Assembly (NCBI GenBank): GCA_014378525.1
Contig: JACMNL010000026.1
Span: 1-64,000 of the forward strand
DNA length: 64,000 nt
Direction of reading: 5' to 3'
From: Bacteriovorax sp.
GTDB lineage: Bacteria; Bdellovibrionota; Bacteriovoracia; Bacteriovoracales; Bacteriovoracaceae
Shown: piece by piece, positions 26,901 through 35,340 of the stretch
How positions within the stretch are numbered: the first letter of the stretch is position 1
Layout of the letters: each line of letters begins with the position of its first letter
The notes under the pieces: generated by a model
What the model was told of the DNA's origin: nothing
Databases searched by the model: none
Seen by the model: the letters and a program-made list of their open reading frames with translations, nothing else
Translations under genes and position numbers: made by a program

Positions 26901-29170
26901 ATGCTTGCTTTAGAAGAGCTGGTTCAGCGTGTTTTACAGATTTAGACTGCGGGCCAAACAGACTTCATTCTGATACAGTAGGTTCGTTGAATTTAAGTTA
27001 TTTTGGTGGAACACAGGCAGAACAAAGCTACTGGCAGGAAAATTTAGTGTGCGGCCAGGGTGATGCGACTCCAGCTATTGGATCTGCTGCTTACAATACA
27101 TATCAATTAAATCAAAACCGCTGCTGTCGTGAAATCGGAAAAGATTTTACTATGTACACGACAGGCCCTGCGACAATCGTTCCAGAAAATATGGGAACAA
27201 ACGTAAATCTTGATACGAAAAAATTTGCAACGTATGAACCGAAAGCAGCTAACCGCTACTCTCGTTATACAGTTTCTGATACGGCAATTTCAAGTCCTGC
27301 TTCAATTCCTGCTGTAACAGCGACTGCTGCACCTTCGAAAAATCAGTGGAAAGTTATCAATGAAACCGGATCCCTTACTTGCTGTGGTGGCGGATGGGTA
27401 AGAAAATTTGCTGACGGAACTCACGACTGGACAGTGAAAAGTCGTCTGTCTCTTGAGACATCAAACTTCCAGTGTCTAAACTACCGCTCTCCTTTAGTTT
27501 CTCCGGACTACAATGGTTTTGGTGATGCTGCTGATAAAATTGTTAAATCTACTTTCCAGAGAGAGTATGAATATTTCTGTAAATCACCATCGCAAAATGG
27601 TTGTATGCAAATTCTTTACAGAGATATTAACGGATACACAATTGTTCCTCCACTTTTCTATGAACCATCTGATGTAAAAAATCTACCGTCAGATGAATCC
27701 TCTGTTCCGCTTTGGGCAACAGCACCTCCATATGCAGCAGCTGGTGCATTTACAGCTTCACCTGCACTTGGAAACACAAGACTAGACACCGGCCCGGTTG
27801 GAGATATTACAACTGGAAATTATACTTTCAAAATGAATCAGGATGTTCCATACCAGCCTTTCGCGTATACATTTACTCAATGGCCTTATGATCTTTACAC
27901 ATATCCTGATGGATCGAAGAGCGCACTTACATGGTTCAGTAGCATCGATACAGATTATGGTGTGAGTATATACCTTCCTGCTTACATTCCATTCAATACA
28001 GCTACAAGCACACCAGGCTTTAGCAAAATTTATGTTAAATATTTTTACGCTGATGGAAGAATTGAAGTTGTAAACATCACGAACCTTCAGGTTTCAGCTG
28101 CGACTTGTAATAACGTTGCCAATTATCCTGCCAACGTTGCAAACGGACAGCCAATTGATGCTCTTGGTGCTGGAATAAATGAAGCATGGTGTGTCTCTGC
28201 AAACTCTAAAACACAAAATCGTCCGATGTTAAACGTGAAAGCTTACACTGGTGCTGTTGCCTCAAGAAAATGGGCATACGCTTCTGTTGTCATCGATTTC
28301 CAGCCGCTGGAAAAACAAAAAGGAACGCGAGTTTCAACTCCAGGGAATGCGTATTATTACTTAACAAAACTTGGAAGATTAGAGCTGATCGGTATTCCAC
28401 AAATAACTTACGAGCCGATCTACTGTAACAATAACCAGGACAATTTAGTTCCGGGAATTTTCAGCTCGACTATTAAAACCAGAGCACAGTTCGATGCTGT
28501 CGCAAAAACAAACTTGGTTTATAATCAGCTGATGAATTATGATGAAGACGGAACAAGTGAACCCGAGTCCACTCCAAACATGGGGAACATCGGAAATAAA
28601 TTTACATATCAGGATCAACTTTCTCACGCAGCAGTCTTCTCTTCAAAAGATTTTACTTGCTGTACTCCATTAGGAAAAGAAACTGCATCAGGTGCAAAAT
28701 GCTGTTCAGGATACGCCAATACAACAAGCGGAAAACTGACTTGTAAACTTCCTATTGGTACTGATCTAAATGTTTTCTTCAATAAGTTTGTTTCCGGTGA
28801 AGGTATCGGCGATACTCAACCAGGCGGTGGTTTATTACTGCCATCATCAGACGGAACAACTGTGACTGAAGAGCAAAGTGACTTTAACGAGTATACTGGT
28901 GAACCAAAAATGAGACCGAGTACTTTCCAGAAACTGGAAGAATTAGGAAAAGCATACTGTGCAAACCTAAAAGTTGGTAACGGCGGATCTTTCGGCCAGT
29001 TCCCACCTGAACCATACAGCGGATATGTGTTGCCATCTGGGACTACGAATTTCTCTTATCCTATCAGTATCGTTGACTCGATTATCGATTCAGAAGCATC
29101 CGGTAATAATGCCGGCAAGTTCCCTTTTGATAACGGCTATCGCTGGGACCACCATTATTATTGCAAATAA
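23966..29170 (+). CDS. Giant (1734 aa) cysteine-rich lipoprotein, function unknown
   Basis: Lipobox LFLQSC after signal peptide; many Cys pairs (FDCCISGQC, RCCREIG, LTCCGGGW, FTCCTPLG, KCCSGY); single uninterrupted ORF. Confidence 0.8.
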   Translation: MKTLQNILFLFAVTLFLQSCVASSPSNSRKSLSSSVKTTTTTPVSPVFAADELLYWFSSAKVTGTITVNKNSDSIIYLRGSNVHTFLASTDSSSFEYYRKTYCVVGTFGGTNKQLRVRAVPIYVTNYSTNTIERLLRIDIPSSAENASTCGYSTIDGVAPGSAAYTLKDVCTSCLSGSLTTTSVAPSTEPGLRLFVSNSTAATLTQIPKTQITFSSVALKIDLTSSSSDTTNSCTNSSCSSKGFDCCISGQCVKDASEKSNASLDPQYSQAKSDYATNPLSFINYPNIYNICTNISHTPPVTIPPTTTTPVSDAQTRVNTYLADYTCIYKVVTTNPSQYSLCLPAANEAQYLATKKKLAIACGCPSGYDDTTRAIRCPDWGVRPLYKSSVETITNIVDFYCYTPTPANPIGTITNLNVTVPSRSAPHRFYSTGGKNYDDLTGVAASVIQEGDDFYYLDDANKASPVNGSYNVNSVIGRINVGLSQAQPAKMVGIELGKTYILSTTSGYFTPCSKCAKDSWFQTFTAHPATSGGNGLRASGFTTARDSYSSNATLGNYEDTKFGRACYLPVTMLPWSHKKEATAQLQRMDRLKTQAAYYINGYQRDWFGFNKGALIGSFDGVQWFAIGSGRRITATSTKLYLAYNSSFLDLADRTDTIVNIIPDLSASTAPDFDYDPELGIADKSQNMAGSCQQYHQCETDTDCVTQLGWEYSCADMSQLKTHWPVYDTDSKEIANQEKTGTLFEILGATATVGGTGKRCVYRGAGAPCLRTFTDLDGNFNQKALTCAPNFYCASLNTSKFNDALVRSPNEFDDILFGMDANVLGRPLNYVTANKPLTADIITNIKYNGASDSMGLSASQVDDMGICRPGKAINGTAAYNHSNPDTAKRSDYISQVGSCGSAITGAGTSLTARTVSCPAIGVDLNYADHAAANIKILSAMQNSCGGEAKDTGTFASAFANIEGGSLALLRNITQPVLAADACFRRAGSACFTDLDCGPNRLHSDTVGSLNLSYFGGTQAEQSYWQENLVCGQGDATPAIGSAAYNTYQLNQNRCCREIGKDFTMYTTGPATIVPENMGTNVNLDTKKFATYEPKAANRYSRYTVSDTAISSPASIPAVTATAAPSKNQWKVINETGSLTCCGGGWVRKFADGTHDWTVKSRLSLETSNFQCLNYRSPLVSPDYNGFGDAADKIVKSTFQREYEYFCKSPSQNGCMQILYRDINGYTIVPPLFYEPSDVKNLPSDESSVPLWATAPPYAAAGAFTASPALGNTRLDTGPVGDITTGNYTFKMNQDVPYQPFAYTFTQWPYDLYTYPDGSKSALTWFSSIDTDYGVSIYLPAYIPFNTATSTPGFSKIYVKYFYADGRIEVVNITNLQVSAATCNNVANYPANVANGQPIDALGAGINEAWCVSANSKTQNRPMLNVKAYTGAVASRKWAYASVVIDFQPLEKQKGTRVSTPGNAYYYLTKLGRLELIGIPQITYEPIYCNNNQDNLVPGIFSSTIKTRAQFDAVAKTNLVYNQLMNYDEDGTSEPESTPNMGNIGNKFTYQDQLSHAAVFSSKDFTCCTPLGKETASGAKCCSGYANTTSGKLTCKLPIGTDLNVFFNKFVSGEGIGDTQPGGGLLLPSSDGTTVTEEQSDFNEYTGEPKMRPSTFQKLEELGKAYCANLKVGNGGSFGQFPPEPYSGYVLPSGTTNFSYPISIVDSIIDSEASGNNAGKFPFDNGYRWDHHYYCK

Positions 29171-29219
29171 CTCGCAGAAAACCGTTTTCAACTCCGGTTT
29201 AGTCTGCTAAATTGGCCTC

Positions 29220-30068
29220 ATGAAGACCATCTTTCTTGTGCCATTTTTCCTGTTTGTAAGTCCAGTAATTGCAGGAGTAAAAATCTCGTGTTCACATCCT
29301 GAATTATGCAGAGTCGCTAAAATTATTTTCTCTGAAAATCATATTTCTAATTTTGAATTTGAATCTCTCGTAAAAATTGTGGGAGACCCCCATGAGTTTG
29401 AACCTACAACAACTGAAGTGAAAGACCTGATCAAATCAGAAATTTTAATTTCTGGCCCCGTTGAACTTAATCCCTGGATTAAAAAAGTAAATTACCAGCG
29501 CTCTAAAATGAACAGCGTGAAAACTATCAATGTTCCGCTTGAAGACAGCGACTACAATCAATACGCATCTATTAGTCGCGAACCACTTTCCCACTTCTGG
29601 TTATACCCTAAAATTTTCTGTTCACTCAAAACTCATATGGAAGAACAGTTTGTGGCCATGGGTTACTTAAAAACTCTTCCACAAAATAAAACTTGTGCAA
29701 CAGAAGGTGCAAAAGTCACCGCGGAATTACAATCGACCCTGGAATCTTTAAAACTTCCTGTCATTCTCACTCACGATGCTTTATTACCTTTACTTGAATC
29801 ACTAAAATTTTCCAGTGGGGTTGTAGCGATAAAAGGCTCTGGTCACCATTCTGAAGCCTCTCCTCAGTCCGTTAAAAAACTTTACGATGCCCTTAAGTCA
29901 CCCAAAGCTATCTGGGTTATCGAAACAAAAATAAGCGTACCTCAAAATATTCTATCGAAAAAAAGAAACACGGATCTTGTCGTGAATATAGATACAGCGA
30001 ATTCAGAAGGCACAGATTATTTTCAGGTGCTGAAAATTTTCAACGAAAAATTAAAGGCGCTAAAATGA
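29220..30068 (+). CDS. znuA: Zn/Mn ABC transporter substrate-binding protein (ZnuA-like)
   Basis: Signal peptide; VGDPHEFEPTTTEVKDL, SHFWLYP, GHHSEASPQ; in operon with ATPase and permease. Confidence 0.82.
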   Translation: MKTIFLVPFFLFVSPVIAGVKISCSHPELCRVAKIIFSENHISNFEFESLVKIVGDPHEFEPTTTEVKDLIKSEILISGPVELNPWIKKVNYQRSKMNSVKTINVPLEDSDYNQYASISREPLSHFWLYPKIFCSLKTHMEEQFVAMGYLKTLPQNKTCATEGAKVTAELQSTLESLKLPVILTHDALLPLLESLKFSSGVVAIKGSGHHSEASPQSVKKLYDALKSPKAIWVIETKISVPQNILSKKRNTDLVVNIDTANSEGTDYFQVLKIFNEKLKALK

Positions 30069-30898
30069 GTGAGACAATCCTTCGCGCAGAAAAAATCAGC
30101 TTTAGCTATGATGGATATGATCCGATCCTGAAAGATATTTCATTTTCATTAAAACGCGGAGAAAGCCTTGGCGTACTAGGCCCTAATGGCGGTGGTAAAT
30201 CTACGTTAATGAAAATCATTGCAGGACTGCTGAAACCTTCAAGCGGTGAAATTTTTTTCAATGAAAAGCCTGTCAGTGAATTTAAAGGTTACCCTTTTCA
30301 TTTATTTTCTTATGTCCCGCAATCTAGTGAACTAAATCCAACAATGCCGGTGAAGGTTTTTGAGTTTCTGGATTTCTCAATGTCACTGTATAAAATTAAA
30401 AATCCAAAACTCATTGAGGAACTTTTAGAAATCGTTGGTATTTCCCACAAAAAGAATTCGTTACTTTCAAAACTTTCCGGTGGAGAAAAACAGCGGGTAC
30501 TCATCGCCCGCGCAATGATTCAAAAACCTCAGCTACTTCTTCTGGATGAACCCACTAAGGGTCTCGACAGTAAAGGACAGGATCAGCTGCTGGCACTCAT
30601 TGAGAACATTAAAAAGCGCGATGGCACTGCTGTCATGATCGTCGATCACAACATTAACCAGATTATCAAGAGCTGCCAGAATATTTTATGCCTGAACCGC
30701 AATTATCACTGGCATGACCATAAGGATTTTCTTACAAAAAATATTCTTGAAGATATTTATCACTGTGAGTTTGAACATCTATTAATTCACGAAAAAGATT
30801 TAGGTACGGATCATCCGCACAATCATCACTTCTGCGAACATGATCATGACATGATCCCGGCGCCTATTTCTCATCCTTTCATCAGGAGAAAACCGTGA
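30065..30898 (+). CDS. znuC: Zn/Mn ABC transporter ATP-binding protein with His-rich tail
   Basis: LGPNGGGKSTL, LSGGEKQRVLIARAM, LLLDEPTKGLD; tail DHPHNHHFCEHDHDMIPAPISH. Confidence 0.88.
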   Translation: MSETILRAEKISFSYDGYDPILKDISFSLKRGESLGVLGPNGGGKSTLMKIIAGLLKPSSGEIFFNEKPVSEFKGYPFHLFSYVPQSSELNPTMPVKVFEFLDFSMSLYKIKNPKLIEELLEIVGISHKKNSLLSKLSGGEKQRVLIARAMIQKPQLLLLDEPTKGLDSKGQDQLLALIENIKKRDGTAVMIVDHNINQIIKSCQNILCLNRNYHWHDHKDFLTKNILEDIYHCEFEHLLIHEKDLGTDHPHNHHFCEHDHDMIPAPISHPFIRRKP

Positions 30899-31734
30899 GC
30901 GCTTACTTTACAGACTTCCTTCATTACGATTTTTTATTGTACGCACTGCTCGGGACAATTTTTTTATCGCTTACATGTGGCCTGATTTCTCCACTGATTA
31001 TCGCGAGAAAGAATGCTTTCATGGGCGCAGCGATTTCTCACTCGACTCTACTCGGTCTGGCAATTTCGTTAAGCCTTTTTCAGGCCACACAGGCCTTGCC
31101 GGTTTTTTTATCGACGTTGTTAATTACAATTTTTTTAACACTGTTTCTTGCCTATTCAACTTTTAGACAAAAACTTCCCAATGATTCTTTGATAGGAATT
31201 TTTTATACGTCTTCGATGGCACTCGGAATTATCATTCATACACTTTTTGCCAAAGACCAGAGTGATCTTTTAAGTTTTTTATTCGGGAATATCCTGCTTT
31301 TAACCAAAGAAGATTTGTACCTGTCGTTTATTATTTTAATCATTACCATTCTTGTGATTCTCATTCCGATGAAAAAATGGCTCTTCTTAACTTTTGACGA
31401 AGAAGGAGCAATTACCTCAGGAATTAGAGCGCAGGTTTTTCATTATGCATTTTTTGTTTTACTCGCTTTTTTAATTGTTACCAGCATCAAACTGGCCGGA
31501 ACAGTTCTGGTGGAAACACTTTTACTGGTACCAGGTTTTTTTGCATTGAAATTCTCCACTAATATCAGGCAGACATTTGCTATAAGCACGATTTTTTCAG
31601 TGGTTTTTGCTGTGATCGGAATTGTCCTTGCTAACGCCTTCGGACTTCCAAGTGGCGCGACTCTCGCAGTCGTTCTCTTTGGTGCTCTTATTCTATCCCT
31701 TTTAGTAAAAAGAGTTTATAATTTACTAAGATAA
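30895..31734 (+). CDS. znuB: Zn/Mn ABC transporter permease
   Basis: Hydrophobic multi-TM; ISPLIIARKNAFMGAAISHSTLLGLA; ABC-3 family pattern. Confidence 0.88.
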   Translation: MSAYFTDFLHYDFLLYALLGTIFLSLTCGLISPLIIARKNAFMGAAISHSTLLGLAISLSLFQATQALPVFLSTLLITIFLTLFLAYSTFRQKLPNDSLIGIFYTSSMALGIIIHTLFAKDQSDLLSFLFGNILLLTKEDLYLSFIILIITILVILIPMKKWLFLTFDEEGAITSGIRAQVFHYAFFVLLAFLIVTSIKLAGTVLVETLLLVPGFFALKFSTNIRQTFAISTIFSVVFAVIGIVLANAFGLPSGATLAVVLFGALILSLLVKRVYNLLR

Positions 31735-31759
31735 ATTTACGTCAGACTTTTAAACAGGG

Positions 31760-32242
31760 ATGTTTATGAAAAATCAAAACGAGCCAAAAACCGTGGCCGA
31801 AAGTGCAGTTGAAATGCGCTTCCTCGTTATGCCCAACGATACCAATCCACAAAATTCAATCTTCGGGGGCGTCGTCATGTCGTGGATCGATATGGCAGCA
31901 GCAATGTGCGCTGAGAGACACTCAAACAGACCTGTCGTCACTGTTCACGTCGATGACATAAGCTTTAAGGCACCGATGAAAATCGGAGACCACGCGCTGA
32001 TTAAAGCAAGTATCAACTACGTCGGTAAAACATCGATGCTTGTTGGTGTAAAAGTTATTGCTGAAAATCCCTTCACGGGAATCACAAGACATACGACAAC
32101 CGCCTATCTTGCATTCGTTGCCCTTGATGATATCGGAAGACCAATTCAAATCAGAGGACTTATCCCAGAAACAGAAGATGAAATCCGCCGTTTCGAAAAT
32201 GGTAAGGCCCGTATCGACGATATGAAAAAAAATAAAAAATGA
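31760..32242 (+). CDS. Hotdog-fold acyl-CoA thioesterase (YciA-like)
   Basis: VMPNDTNPQNSIFGGVVMSWIDMAAAMCAERH; ORF-track start 31760 (TTT ATG 31766 also possible). Confidence 0.88.
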   Translation: MFMKNQNEPKTVAESAVEMRFLVMPNDTNPQNSIFGGVVMSWIDMAAAMCAERHSNRPVVTVHVDDISFKAPMKIGDHALIKASINYVGKTSMLVGVKVIAENPFTGITRHTTTAYLAFVALDDIGRPIQIRGLIPETEDEIRRFENGKARIDDMKKNKK

Positions 32243-32255
32243 GGAATAAAAAATA

Positions 32256-33596
32256 ATGGGAGACGACTTCAAGTCCTCTAAATTATCCCGCTTCTTAAGT
32301 GTCGGAACAAGTCTTACGAAGGCGACAGCTCAACTTGCAGTTGATGCTGCAAAAACCAAAGCACAAAGCTACCTTGATAAAAATCCTGAAATAAAAGACA
32401 TGGGCCTGAAGATCAAGGCCTCAAAAGAAATTATCCAGACTATGGGCGAATTAAAAGGCGCCATGATGAAACTAGGACAAATGATTTCTATTTCCGAAGA
32501 TATGTTTTTACCAAAAGAAATTTCTGATCTCTTCCGTGACCTGCAAAAAAATTCACCATCAATGCCTGATGAAGAAGTCAAACGCATGATTATGGAAAAC
32601 TTCAAAAAAACACCGGAAGAACTTTTTCTTGAATTCGAAATAAAACCTATCGCTGCAGCAAGTATCGGCCAGGTACACAGGGCAAAACTTCATACTGGAG
32701 AATCGGTCGCCGTTAAAATCCAGTACCCGAAAATCGTCAACGCCATCAAATACGATTTTCAGAATCTGCATAAGATCGACAGACTGGTCCACCTTCTCTA
32801 TCCCAATAAACCAAACATCGACGGAATGATTGCAGAGCTAAAAACATCTCTTCTTGAAGAGTGCAATTATCTGCACGAGATGGAACAGATTCAGTATTTC
32901 AAAGTGCAGTATAAAGATAAATTTCCAATGATTCACATCCCGGCCGTCCATCCTGAATTCTGTACTGAGCAGATTTTAACTATGGAATGGGTTGAAGGTG
33001 ACTCATTTGAGGACACACTCTATTATACGGAAGAGCAGAAAAATTTTCTTGGCACTTCTTTGTATCAAAGTTATTTGTTTTCACTTTTTGAACTCAATAG
33101 ACTTCACACAGATCCGCAAAATGGAAATTATCTCTTTAAACCTGATAAAATTATCATGCTCGATTTTGGATCAACCAGAGAGTTTGACCGTGACTTCGTG
33201 GTCGATTACACGGGTCTCATGATGTCGATGGAAGAAAACCGTTCCGATATTTATTTTATCATTTCAAAAAAACTTCAGATGTTCCGCGAAGAAGATGAAG
33301 AAGAACTTCTGGTACGCCATTTTCACATGATCCGCGATCTTTATCTTCCTTACACCGTTGAAGGTGTACACACAATTACAGAAATAAATCCATTCCAGCT
33401 TTTTAAGGATTTCATCAAAGACCTCGACTTCAAAGGCCGGAAATCCCCAAGGCAGGAGTTTCTCCTCCTCGATCGCTCAACTTTTGGGCTTTACACTAAA
33501 TTGAAAGGCTGGAAGGCCCAAATTAATTGGCTGGAAGGCCGAAATAAGTTTAGGAATTCCATCGAAAATGAGGTTAAATTTAAATATCAGTTTTAG
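32256..33596 (+). CDS. AarF/ABC1/UbiB-family kinase-like protein
   Basis: LKGAMMKLGQMIS (KxGQ), AAASIGQVHRAKLHTGESVAVKIQYP, HTDPQNGNYLF, LDFGSTRE. Confidence 0.92.
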   Translation: MGDDFKSSKLSRFLSVGTSLTKATAQLAVDAAKTKAQSYLDKNPEIKDMGLKIKASKEIIQTMGELKGAMMKLGQMISISEDMFLPKEISDLFRDLQKNSPSMPDEEVKRMIMENFKKTPEELFLEFEIKPIAAASIGQVHRAKLHTGESVAVKIQYPKIVNAIKYDFQNLHKIDRLVHLLYPNKPNIDGMIAELKTSLLEECNYLHEMEQIQYFKVQYKDKFPMIHIPAVHPEFCTEQILTMEWVEGDSFEDTLYYTEEQKNFLGTSLYQSYLFSLFELNRLHTDPQNGNYLFKPDKIIMLDFGSTREFDRDFVVDYTGLMMSMEENRSDIYFIISKKLQMFREEDEEELLVRHFHMIRDLYLPYTVEGVHTITEINPFQLFKDFIKDLDFKGRKSPRQEFLLLDRSTFGLYTKLKGWKAQINWLEGRNKFRNSIENEVKFKYQF

Positions 33597-33605
33597 GATG
33601 AACTC

Positions 33606-34343
33606 ATGCTTAGATTATTAATTTCGTCTGCCTTTTTTTTAACAATGTCTGCATCTACTTTTGCAGCACTCGAATACAATAAAATTGAATTTCCAGGCTG
33701 TCCGGAAAATGCTTACTGCCAGAAAGAAACGGGTGTTGTCAGACAACAATGGCTAGAAGAACTTGATAAGTTTGGCAAAAATAAAATCTCTGAAAGTGAC
33801 TTCAATAAATTTCTGCAAAATAATTTCGGCGTACCCATAGCCAATTGGGCCGCAGAAGAAGCAGGTGTTCTTCCAAGAATCATGATGTGGGACTCTCCCT
33901 GCAAACAACATAAAAAAGAAGCTTCTAAATTTTACATCAGTGAAGTATTCAGAAAAAACCTGATGAGTTCGGAACTAAAAGATTTTACGACTCTTTATTT
34001 TTCCAAAGCTGTCGGTGTAGACGCCAATAAAAAAATATTCACGATGATTGTTCCGCGCGGAGATACTCCGACATTCAGTGAAAATGGATATTACTATTAT
34101 CTGAGAGAAGATGACGGAAAGTATTACGGACTTAGAATCAACCGTGAAGGACAGATTAAAATTTCAAAAGTCGAAACAATTAAAGAAACAGTGAAAGAAG
34201 CTGTTTGCTTAAAAGAGCAGGTAGATGTTTTCGTAAGAGAAGCACCATCACCTACTTTCTATCAAGGCTATACTTGTAAAGATATCTGGGACAAATCCAC
34301 AAAGTCCTATCGACCAATGCTATTTGGCTGGAGTTGTAATTGA
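33606..34343 (+). CDS. Secreted hypothetical protein
   Basis: N-terminal signal peptide LLISSAFFLTMSASTFAA; no recognised domain. Confidence 0.7.
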   Translation: MLRLLISSAFFLTMSASTFAALEYNKIEFPGCPENAYCQKETGVVRQQWLEELDKFGKNKISESDFNKFLQNNFGVPIANWAAEEAGVLPRIMMWDSPCKQHKKEASKFYISEVFRKNLMSSELKDFTTLYFSKAVGVDANKKIFTMIVPRGDTPTFSENGYYYYLREDDGKYYGLRINREGQIKISKVETIKETVKEAVCLKEQVDVFVREAPSPTFYQGYTCKDIWDKSTKSYRPMLFGWSCN

Positions 34344-35260
34344 AACTCTGCCTCTTTAACGTAGAAAATTTATTTCTTATGCATACTGGCCCAGGTGAAG
34401 GTTATAAAAAACCACTCGATAAGGTTGAATGGATCGCCAGAACATTAAAAGAAATCGATGCCGATATTATCATGCTGGTTGAAGTCGGCGGAATTCACAG
34501 CCTTGATTTATTCAACAGCAGGTATCTTGAAGATAAATATTTTACTGCTCTCATCAAGGGAAATTCAGACCGTGGAATTGAAATCGGTTACCTTATCAAC
34601 AAACGTCTCGCTCATTTTCACCAGATCGTAAGTCACAAAGAAACTTCACTTGAGTTCAACTACCCTCACGAAGTAACTGAATCACAAAACAGTGGAAAAA
34701 AATTAAAAGGTCATCGTTTCTCCAGAGATATTTCTGAACTTCGTTTGCTTCAGGATGGAAAAGTCGAAATGATTCTTCTTTTGGTTCACTTAAAATCAAA
34801 ACTGGATAAAGAAGGAATTGATTACAACGGAGTTATGAGAAGAACTGCCGAGCTCAAAAAGCTGGTGGAAATATACAACGAACGACGAGGAGACTATCCC
34901 GGAGTTCCTGTGATTGTGGCCGGAGATTTTAACGGCCGTGCCCAAAGAGAATCTGTCGACCCTGAATTTGCGGCCCTTTACGAAAAAACAGACCTGGAAG
35001 ATGTGCTTGAAGTCATCTCAGAGGTGCCTGAGCGAAGATTTTCTTACTTCCATTTCAACCGTGATTTTGTCCGAGAGGCGTCTCAGCTGGACTATATAAT
35101 GCTTCCGCCGGAGCTTCATTCACTGGTAAAAAAAGAAGAATCGGGCATTTACCACTACCGCGACCCTCATGGAGTCATCCTTCCTTACCCTCAGGATTCT
35201 TTCCAGCGATATGCACTTCCTTCTGACCATTATCCAGTCGTCGTCACCCTCAAAATTTAG
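34340..35260 (+). CDS. Endonuclease/exonuclease/phosphatase family protein
   Basis: LCLFNVENLF, LVEVGG, VIVAGDFNGRA, LDYIML, SDHYPVVV; TTG start overlapping upstream TGA. Confidence 0.85.
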   Translation: MKLCLFNVENLFLMHTGPGEGYKKPLDKVEWIARTLKEIDADIIMLVEVGGIHSLDLFNSRYLEDKYFTALIKGNSDRGIEIGYLINKRLAHFHQIVSHKETSLEFNYPHEVTESQNSGKKLKGHRFSRDISELRLLQDGKVEMILLLVHLKSKLDKEGIDYNGVMRRTAELKKLVEIYNERRGDYPGVPVIVAGDFNGRAQRESVDPEFAALYEKTDLEDVLEVISEVPERRFSYFHFNRDFVREASQLDYIMLPPELHSLVKKEESGIYHYRDPHGVILPYPQDSFQRYALPSDHYPVVVTLKI

Positions 35261-35340
35261 CAAATTTCCGTTTGTGCAACTAGCTCAAATACGTTACATT
35301 TTGGCCTTACAAATTTTTGGCCTTTTGAGGTGACACGAAC

